From: an uncultured Bacteroidales bacterium
GTDB lineage: Bacteria > Bacteroidota > Bacteroidia > Bacteroidales > UBA932
NCBI GenBank assembly: GCA_937890845.1
Contig: CALADR010000326.1
Coordinates: 1 to 5,209 of the forward strand
Direction of reading: 5' to 3'
Length of the DNA: 5,209 nt
Notes under the pieces: generated by a model
Told to the model about the DNA's origin: nothing
Databases searched by the model: none
Seen by the model: the letters and a program-made list of their open reading frames with translations, nothing else
Shown: in pieces, positions 1 through 5,209 of the stretch
How the letters are laid out: each line of letters begins with the position of its first letter
Position numbering within the stretch: the stretch's first letter is position 1
Position numbers and translations under genes: made by a program

Positions 1-1
1 T

Positions 2-1126
2 CTCAGGCTACAACCGTGGTCTGACCAGGGCGTAGTATCAAAGATTGATGTCGGTGTTGGAGACAAGTTGCTACATTATTATGACTTCAATTCATCATTG
101 AACTATTTGTCCAAAGGAAAGAATGTTGTCAGGAACTCACTATACCTCTACGCCGGAGTCCAGGGGCAGATAAAAAAACTGATGAAATGGGATGCAACCG
201 GACGCTATACATTCCTTGGTGCCGAACTGAATGATTTCAATGTAGATGCAAACCTTGCATTCAACATTTTCCCATTCCGCAGAGACAAGAAAAGCCCTAT
301 AACATTCAAGGCTCATTTCTCTACATCACTTAAAGAACCTGACTGGCACCAGCAGCATATACTTATGAACCACTTCAAGTGGAACAATAAATTTGGAAAG
401 ACATCAACTACAAAAGTAGATGGAAGCATAAACATCCCGAGATGGAAGCTAAAGGCATTCTTCGGCTACTCACTTCTCGGCAATAACATCTACTATGATA
501 CCGAAGGAATTGTACGTCAAAACGATACTCCAATGAGTGTAATGACGGCGTCTCTGACAAAGAATTTTACTCTTTGGAAATTTCATTTCGACCATCAGGC
601 ACTGTTTCAGCTTTCGTCAAATGAACAAGTGTTGCCTTTGCCTATGCTGTCATTCAATTTCCGGTACTATTTCCAGTTCAATGTAGTCAAGAATGTGATG
701 CAGATGCAGATTGGAGCAAATGCCTGGTACAACACCAAATGGTATTCTCCGTCATATAATCCTGCACTCGGTGTTTTCCACAACCAGAACGAAGAAAAAT
801 ACGGCAATTGCCCATATATAGATGCATTTGTAAATATACAGTGGAAAAGAGCTTGCATATTTGTCAAGTTCGTAAATGCTGGAATGGGATGGCCTGACAA
901 ACTTGTCGACTACTTTGGAGCCCACCACTATATAAGGCCTCAAAGAGCATTGAAATTCGGCATTTTCTGGCCATTCTACATACAGCCGCATAAAAATTCT
1001 TCAGTAGGAGGCTCTTCCGCCGGAGGAGGTGGAAGAAGCAATTCAGGTTCATCATTCGGAGGTGGCTTGTCAGGAGGCTTCCCTTCAAATGGCATGAATA
1101 ATGCTGAAGCAGCATTTAGAAGATAA
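2..1126 (+). CDS. Putative outer-membrane porin (Bacteroidetes Porin_10-like), C-terminal part
   Basis: The frame is open from the left edge, so the 5' part lies outside the window. The TTG at 68 and later ATGs are internal, not starts. The 374 visible residues alternate polar and hydrophobic or aromatic positions, as transmembrane beta-strands do, and hold many Tyr, Phe, Trp and Asn. Near the end, IDAFVNIQWKRACIFVKF, then a GW...DYFGAHHY segment, then RALKFGIFWPFY (ending at visible residue 326) match my memory of the C-terminus of Bacteroidetes 'putative porin' proteins, which are usually about 600-700 residues long. About half the protein is therefore probably missing. The expected role is a passive or substrate-selective channel in the outer membrane; no substrate can be inferred. 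After the last strand comes an odd 43-residue Gly/Ser-rich tail (995-1123). The TAA stop lies 4 nt before the transglycosylase ATG, so the two genes are probably co-transcribed. I am confident of an outer-membrane barrel and fairly confident of the family. Confidence 0.85.
   Translation, partial: LRLQPWSDQGVVSKIDVGVGDKLLHYYDFNSSLNYLSKGKNVVRNSLYLYAGVQGQIKKLMKWDATGRYTFLGAELNDFNVDANLAFNIFPFRRDKKSPITFKAHFSTSLKEPDWHQQHILMNHFKWNNKFGKTSTTKVDGSINIPRWKLKAFFGYSLLGNNIYYDTEGIVRQNDTPMSVMTASLTKNFTLWKFHFDHQALFQLSSNEQVLPLPMLSFNFRYYFQFNVVKNVMQMQIGANAWYNTKWYSPSYNPALGVFHNQNEEKYGNCPYIDAFVNIQWKRACIFVKFVNAGMGWPDKLVDYFGAHHYIRPQRALKFGIFWPFYIQPHKNSSVGGSSAGGGGRSNSGSSFGGGLSGGFPSNGMNNAEAAFRR
1100..1116 (+). other. Small stem-loop just before the transglycosylase start
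   Basis: The sequence AATGCTG-AAG-CAGCATT forms a 7-bp perfect stem with a 3-nt loop in the last porin codons. It ends 14 nt before the chosen transglycosylase ATG (1131) and includes the alternative in-frame ATG at 1101. If it forms in the mRNA it could hide the upstream ATG, or affect coupling between the two reading frames. A stem this short may be chance. Confidence 0.2.
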
Positions 1127-1130
1127 AATT

Positions 1131-2198
1131 ATGGTTATTTTTACAAGAACGAAAAGGTACATCATCACCAGCGTTCTGACTTTTATTGCTGTGACGGCAA
1201 TAGACAGTGCAAACGTGATGGAGTCAACCGAAACAACTGAAACCTTTGCATCATCGGAGAGTCTCAAATGCGCGATTATGCTTGATGATGGAATATACAG
1301 CAATACAGGTCTGAACACAGGTTTCAACTATGAACTTCTCCAACAGTTCGCCAGAAACTGCAGGAGAAACGCTGAAATAGTCACTGCAAAAAAAGGCGAG
1401 AATTATCTGGACTCCCTTGCTCTTGGAACTGTTGACATAGTTGTAGTCAAACCGGAGACGATGCAGAATGGCGATAATTACACGATTTCCATGAAAACAA
1501 GCGATAATTCAGCTTGGGCGGTAAAAAAAGGAGAAATCGCTAAAATAAAGACTGTAAACTCTTGGATAAGACATTTTGAGATGACTGAAGAGTATGAATT
1601 GACAGAAAACAGATTCTTCTCATCGTACAGTCCGTCTAGAGCGGATGCAGGTATACGCTCTACAAGACTCAGCCCTTACGACAGCATTATCAAGAAGTAC
1701 GCAAGTGAAATAGGATGGGACTGGAGGATGCTTGCAGCTGTAATATATCAGGAATCCAGATTTTCAATCAACTCACACTCCGGAAAAGGAGCAACAGGCC
1801 TTATGCAGGTACTACCGGCTACGGCCAGCTACTATAAAGTACATAATCTGACTGACCCTGAGGAAAATATAAAGGCCGGTACACATCACTTGTCCAGACT
1901 GCAGAATATGTTCAGGAAAAGCGGCATGAGCAAAATGGAAAAAATTAAATTCACACTCGCCGCTTACAATGCAGGAGAAGGAAGAATCTCTGACTGCAGA
2001 AATCTCGCAGAATCAAGAGGTTTCGACAGCAACAACTGGGAAGAAGTGACAAAGGTAATACCTGAAATGAGGTCTGATGACATACTTGAAGTAGAATGCG
2101 TCAAGCTGGGAAAATTCAAAGGATACGAGACTATAAAATATGTCGGAAGCGTCATGGAGATATATGATGCCTTCTGCACAATTTGCCCAAAATCATAA
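1131..2198 (+). CDS. Secreted lytic transglycosylase, MltF-like (reduced SBP_bac_3-type domain plus SLT domain)
   Basis: This is a 355-residue exported enzyme predicted to cleave peptidoglycan glycan strands non-hydrolytically, giving 1,6-anhydromuropeptides in the periplasm. I chose ATG 1131 over the in-frame ATG at 1101: it gives a normal signal peptide (basic MVIFTRTKR, hydrophobic core IITSVLTFIAVTAI, likely cleavage after DSA27), lies 4 nt after the porin stop, and has a weak purine stretch GAAGA upstream. No lipobox cysteine is present, so it is probably not a lipoprotein. Residues about 45-109 resemble the first lobe of a family-3 solute-binding domain (LKCAIM..., GFNYELLQQFA, DSLALGTVDIVVV). 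Residues 128-150 (SAWAVKKGEIAKIKTVNSWI) resemble its closing segment, with almost nothing between. The SLT catalytic domain spans about 183-312, with catalytic Glu208 in AAVIYQESRF, GATGLMQVLPAT (220-231) and AAYNAGEGRI (277-286). The C-terminus carries a conserved-looking KGYETIKYV segment and CTIC (349-352). Function is well supported; the role of the N-terminal domain is not. Confidence 0.92.
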   Translation: MVIFTRTKRYIITSVLTFIAVTAIDSANVMESTETTETFASSESLKCAIMLDDGIYSNTGLNTGFNYELLQQFARNCRRNAEIVTAKKGENYLDSLALGTVDIVVVKPETMQNGDNYTISMKTSDNSAWAVKKGEIAKIKTVNSWIRHFEMTEEYELTENRFFSSYSPSRADAGIRSTRLSPYDSIIKKYASEIGWDWRMLAAVIYQESRFSINSHSGKGATGLMQVLPATASYYKVHNLTDPEENIKAGTHHLSRLQNMFRKSGMSKMEKIKFTLAAYNAGEGRISDCRNLAESRGFDSNNWEEVTKVIPEMRSDDILEVECVKLGKFKGYETIKYVGSVMEIYDAFCTICPKS

Positions 2199-2207
2199 AT
2201 ACATCTA

Positions 2208-3380
2208 TCAGGACATCCTGACTGTCCTGGAAGGATCTACCTTAGATATAAAAGCAGACGGCAGCAGAAGAAGAAGCATTATTGCCAAATATACTGCAGC
2301 ATCAGATATTATAATTAACGGGAAATCAATATGGACAGGGACAAAAGGAACAAAATAGTTTGAAGCATCCAGTCCTATAAAGTGAAATTTGTCCTGCAGC
2401 AGGCAAAATGCCAATGCAAGTGCATTACCATAAAGCATACCTTTCAAAACGGCAACAGAAGAACTTGCAAGAAAGATTTTTGCGATTCCCCGGTCATCCA
2501 TTCCGAGAGACTTCAAAAGGCCTATAGTGGAAATATTTTCGAAAAGCATTATCAGCAGTCCGGAAATCATATTAAAGCCTGCCACTATAGTCATTAACAA
2601 CAGGATAAAGGCAACGTTGAAGTCAATAAGGTCAAGCCAGTCAAAAATCTGAGGATACCTGGAAACCACAGATGTTGCGACAACCGAGGCTTCCTCATCA
2701 GAAGAAAAAAGTATAATAGTATTGCCTACTTCAGTTGTAATTTCCTTTATATCGCTGACAGATTTCAAATCATCTGCAAGCATAACTTCCAAGACTGAAA
2801 CCTGGCCAGCATTCCAACCGTTTATTCGCTGGATATCATCCATGGACGCATAAACACCCAGATTATCTTTTGTGTCCAGCATGCCTTCATATATAGAGGA
2901 AACCTTGAATTTACGTACCTTTACTTTTTCCCCTACGAAGTATGACTGAAGTTCGTCGCCTTCATTTATTCCCAACAAAGATGCCAATGATGACGGTATA
3001 GAAACTGACATTCGTGATATACTGTCATTTTCCGACTTCTCTACTCCTTTAAAAATAACGCCCTGTATATGGTCATCTTTTTTGACAATACCGGCCCTGT
3101 ACACTGCCGGCGATATATCTTCTACACCAGGAATGCTTTCAAGTTCAGACAAATAGGACGGGTCCTTTTCTATCGGAGATGACTCATCGAAATAATTCAG
3201 ATTTACCGGAGTAATCTGAATATCACCTGATATTGAAGAAATGCCGTCTCTTATCTCGTTACGGAAACCGGACGAGATAGAGACGGACAATATCATCACG
3301 AAAAAACTGATTGCAATGGAAACCATTGCAATCCTGCCTTTAAATTTCAGGCGTCTTGCTATAAAAAGCGAAACGTCCAT
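2208..3380 (-). CDS. ABC transporter permease, FtsX/LolE-type (MacB-like periplasmic domain)
   Basis: This 390-residue inner-membrane protein has the layout of FtsX/LolC/LolE/MacB permeases: an N-terminal cytoplasmic stub (VSLFIARRLKFKGR), one transmembrane helix at about 17-37, a large periplasmic domain at about 40-250, and three helices at about 253-279, 298-327 and 352-377. The cytoplasmic loop ENISTIGLLKSLGMDDRGIAK (281-301) is the typical coupling segment of the FtsX domain, and the protein ends in a PSRTVR motif common in the family. Such proteins transmit ATP hydrolysis to the periplasm, for example in lipoprotein release (LolCDE), efflux or cell-division signalling, and do not form a classic import channel. 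No ATPase partner is in the window, so the substrate is unknown; a lipoprotein-release-type role is inference. The ATG lies 6 nt after the M13 peptidase stop, without a clear Shine-Dalgarno sequence, which indicates an operon. The length is slightly below the roughly 410 residues common for Bacteroidetes paralogues. Confidence 0.87.
   Translation of the reverse strand: MDVSLFIARRLKFKGRIAMVSIAISFFVMILSVSISSGFRNEIRDGISSISGDIQITPVNLNYFDESSPIEKDPSYLSELESIPGVEDISPAVYRAGIVKKDDHIQGVIFKGVEKSENDSISRMSVSIPSSLASLLGINEGDELQSYFVGEKVKVRKFKVSSIYEGMLDTKDNLGVYASMDDIQRINGWNAGQVSVLEVMLADDLKSVSDIKEITTEVGNTIILFSSDEEASVVATSVVSRYPQIFDWLDLIDFNVAFILLLMTIVAGFNMISGLLIMLFENISTIGLLKSLGMDDRGIAKIFLASSSVAVLKGMLYGNALALAFCLLQDKFHFIGLDASNYFVPFVPVHIDFPLIIISDAAVYLAIMLLLLLPSAFISKVDPSRTVRMS
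2209..2229. terminator. Possible bidirectional terminator stem-loop between convergent genes
   Basis: CAGGACA (2209-2215) and TGTCCTG (2223-2229) form a perfect 7-bp stem around a 7-nt loop. It sits 10 nt after the transglycosylase stop and overlaps the permease stop codon (2208-2210). On the + strand no U-run follows. On the - strand the stem is followed by only a loosely U-rich stretch (AUAGAUGUAUUUAUGAUUUU). The position between two convergent genes favours a terminator, but the short stem and poor U-tracts make this tentative. Confidence 0.3.
3301..3333 (-). terminator. Terminator-like hairpin inside the 5' end of the permease gene (possible attenuator)
   Basis: Read on the - strand, GATTGCAATGG (3333-3323), loop TTT and CCATTGCAATC (3319-3309) form a perfect 11-bp stem with 5 G:C pairs. 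This is followed by AG and then TTTTTT (3306-3301). That is the form of an intrinsic terminator. It covers permease codons 16-27 and starts 54 nt past the M13 stop codon. If active, it would end most M13 transcripts just after that gene unless ribosomes translating the permease start melt the stem. The same bases encode IAMVSIAISFF in the first membrane helix, so coincidence from repeated Ile-Ala and Phe codons is possible. Confidence 0.4.
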
Positions 3381-3386
3381 TCAGGG

Positions 3387-5209
3387 TTACCAGATAATTA
3401 CCCTATCTTCCTCCGGCCTGTACATAGGATCGCCTTCCTTTATGCCGAAAGCATCGAAGAATGTCTGCAGGTTGCGCAATGTGACATTAACCCTATTTTC
3501 CCCTAAAGAATGTACATCCAGCTTCGTCAGTCTAGCCTTCTCCTCATCAGTAATATTCTGCGCCCAGATCCGGCCATAAGAAAGATAAAATCTCTGCTCT
3601 GGAGTATATCCGTCAATATTTTCAGGACGAACGTCACCGAATGAGTTGGACAGAGCGGTAAATGCTATTCTCAAGCCACCCTGATCCGCTATATTTTCAC
3701 CGATGCAGAGAGCGCCGTTTGCTTTGATTCCAGGCAATATCTGTACTGAATCAAACTGCGCTATAAGTTTATCAGCCCTGGAATTGAAAGCCTTGACATC
3801 TGCTTCTGTCCACCAGTCAGTCATATTTCCATTCTTGTCGAACATCCTGCCTTGATCATCGAACCCGTGAGTCATTTCATGGCTGATTACGACTCCTATG
3901 GCACCGTAATTCACAGCGTCGTCAGCTTCCGAGTCATAGAAAGGAGGCTGCAATATAGCTGCTGGAAAGCAAATTTCATTTGTAGGAGGATTATAATATG
4001 CATTGACAGTCTGCGGACTTATAAGCCACTCCTCCTTATCTGTTTTCTTGCCAAGTCTGGACATATTGTCTGCAATATGCCACTTGGAGGCATTCCTTAT
4101 ATTCTCATAATAACTCAATGTAGGATTGATGATAAGGGTAGAATAATCCTTCCATTTGTCAGGATAGCCGATTTTTACTGTAAATGATCCAAGTTTGTCA
4201 ATGGCACAAGACTTTGTAGAATCACTCATCCAGTCCAGCTCTTCGATATGCTGCTTCAGAGACTTCTGCAAGTTGGCTACCATTTCCTTGACACGAGCCT
4301 TGTCCTCAGATGAAAAATATTTCGACACATATACTTTTCCAACAGCTTCAGACATCAACTCGTTAGGAACGGAAACAGCTCTTTTCCAACGAGGCTTCTG
4401 CACCTGGACTCCAGCCATCTGTTTTTGGAAGAAATCAAAGGAAGCAGTATAGAAACTGTCTGACAACGCATTGCAGGCACCCTGGACAAACTGTCCTGCA
4501 AGATAGCTTTTCACTAGTCCGAAATCCTCTGCAGACATAAGTGAATCCAAAGCTGCAAAATACGAAGGCTGTCCTACAATAATTTTAGACTGGCGAGGGA
4601 TTCCTGCAAGCCTGAAATACAAACCAAAGTCAAGATTCGGATAATTGGACTCCAACTCATCAGAAGACATGGGATTGTACTGGCGCGGAACATCGCGGAG
4701 TTCCACACTTGACCACTGCGCTTTAGCTATCATACCCTCTACGGCTAAAGCATCGTCTGCAACTTTTGCCGCATCCTGAATACCAGACAAGGTGAATATT
4801 TTTTCAAGAAAACTTCTATATCCTGCCTTAATTTCAGCATTTGATTCATCCAGATAATAATCCCTGTCAGACATGCCGAGACCGGACTGCTGCAAATAAA
4901 GCACTTGCATATCTCCGTCTGTCATATCTGCCATTACATATGGGGCGAAAAATGCATAATCGCCGGACGAATGCATTTCGATCAGGATTTCAGTAAGCGA
5001 ACGTCTGTTGGATACTGCCATAATCTGTCCCAATAGCTGCTCAAGAGGCTTTGATCCCTCTTTATTCAAACGTACTGAATCAAGCCCCATTTTATACAGG
5101 TCTGATATCTTCTGCTCCACACTGCCCGGAATTGCATTAGCAGCAGACATGCTCTTGAAAAGATTATTGAGCCTGTTCTGATTGTTCTCAGCAAGCACAT
5201 CCATAACAC
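3387..5209 (-). CDS. pepO: M13 family zinc metallopeptidase (PepO/neprilysin-like), N-terminus cut by window edge
   Basis: This is an endopeptidase of the neprilysin/PepO family, expected to cut short peptides in the periplasm or at the cell surface. The frame stays open past the ATG at 5204 to the window edge. In related proteins, DVLAENN follows a signal peptide and the GTDFYQYANGGW-type start of the fold, so about 60-75 residues are probably missing and 5204 is unlikely to be the real start. Numbering from that Met, the helical M13 N-terminal domain runs to about 345 and the catalytic domain from about 397 to the C-terminal Trp605. The catalytic set is complete: substrate-binding NAYYN (401-405), zinc motif HEMTH (442-446) with Glu443 catalytic, third zinc ligand Glu503 and Asp507 in GENIAD, and His565 and Arg571 in HSLGENR, matching neprilysin His711 and Arg717. 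It is probably active. The neighbouring permease starts 6 nt downstream, so the two are probably co-transcribed. The gene symbol rests on family membership; paralogues are common in Bacteroidales. Confidence 0.94.
   Translation of the reverse strand, partial: VMDVLAENNQNRLNNLFKSMSAANAIPGSVEQKISDLYKMGLDSVRLNKEGSKPLEQLLGQIMAVSNRRSLTEILIEMHSSGDYAFFAPYVMADMTDGDMQVLYLQQSGLGMSDRDYYLDESNAEIKAGYRSFLEKIFTLSGIQDAAKVADDALAVEGMIAKAQWSSVELRDVPRQYNPMSSDELESNYPNLDFGLYFRLAGIPRQSKIIVGQPSYFAALDSLMSAEDFGLVKSYLAGQFVQGACNALSDSFYTASFDFFQKQMAGVQVQKPRWKRAVSVPNELMSEAVGKVYVSKYFSSEDKARVKEMVANLQKSLKQHIEELDWMSDSTKSCAIDKLGSFTVKIGYPDKWKDYSTLIINPTLSYYENIRNASKWHIADNMSRLGKKTDKEEWLISPQTVNAYYNPPTNEICFPAAILQPPFYDSEADDAVNYGAIGVVISHEMTHGFDDQGRMFDKNGNMTDWWTEADVKAFNSRADKLIAQFDSVQILPGIKANGALCIGENIADQGGLRIAFTALSNSFGDVRPENIDGYTPEQRFYLSYGRIWAQNITDEEKARLTKLDVHSLGENRVNVTLRNLQTFFDAFGIKEGDPMYRPEEDRVIIW

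Noticed and set aside
68..70. TTG at 68 as the start of the porin gene
   Set aside because: The frame is open to the window edge with barrel-like sequence before it (IDVGVGDKLL), and there is no signal peptide after it; the gene starts upstream of the window.
172..1529. Three A7 tracts (172-178, 1388-1394, 1523-1529) as possible phase-variation or frameshift sites
   Set aside because: Each encodes Lys-Lys in an intact frame in AT-rich DNA, and seven A is short for phase variation. No alternative downstream frame is extended.
2140..2358. A 72-residue + strand open frame spanning the convergent junction
   Set aside because: It overlaps the end of the transglycosylase in another frame and then runs antisense to the permease. 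It has no recognisable domain or signal and is best explained as a shadow of the two real genes.
3383..3404. AGGGT/ACCCT 5-bp stem around the M13 stop codon, as a regulator of permease translation
   Set aside because: The stem is only 5 bp with a 12-nt loop, and there is no Shine-Dalgarno sequence for it to hide, so it is close to chance expectation.
3241..4452. Several + strand open frames of 85-112 residues opposite the permease and M13 genes
   Set aside because: They are antisense to strongly supported coding sequence, show no family motifs and have an odd composition, so they are shadow frames.
5202..5204. ATG at 5204 as the true M13 start
   Set aside because: The frame continues upstream, no signal peptide follows, and in family members the DVLAENN segment is internal.
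1..5209. Mobile element, phage, CRISPR or defence system
   Set aside because: No transposase, integrase, terminal repeats, spacer array or defence domain is visible, and all four genes are ordinary envelope functions.

Overview
This 5.2 kb window looks like a chromosomal segment from a member of the Bacteroidota, most likely the order Bacteroidales. The grounds are a porin of the Bacteroidetes 'putative porin' type followed by an MltF-like lytic transglycosylase, a PepO/neprilysin-type M13 peptidase, moderately AT-rich DNA, and starts without strong Shine-Dalgarno sequences. Species cannot be named from the sequence alone.

The window is almost completely coding. On the + strand there are two genes: the C-terminal part of an outer-membrane porin, entering from the left edge and ending at 1126, and a secreted lytic transglycosylase (1131-2198) that begins 4 nt later. 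On the - strand there are also two genes: an M13 zinc metallopeptidase that enters from the right edge and ends at 3387, and an FtsX/LolE-type ABC transporter permease (3380 down to 2208) that begins 6 nt later. The two pairs converge with only 9 nt between their stop codons. The total non-coding sequence is 19 nt, so no promoter, tRNA, rRNA, mobile element or CRISPR is visible. No gene-free stretch approaches 300 bases.

All four products belong to the cell envelope: an outer-membrane barrel, a peptidoglycan-cleaving enzyme, an inner-membrane permease and an exported peptidase. Each pair is spaced like an operon, but no direct functional link within either pair can be proved from sequence.

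The most unusual signal is a perfect 11-bp hairpin with a 3-nt loop, followed by six U, in codons 16-27 of the permease just downstream of the M13 stop codon. It has the form of an intrinsic terminator or attenuator inside a coding region. Other points of interest are a transglycosylase whose solute-binding-type domain appears to lack one whole lobe, and a Gly/Ser-rich tail beyond the last beta-strand of the porin. I do not see a clearly new multi-gene system here.
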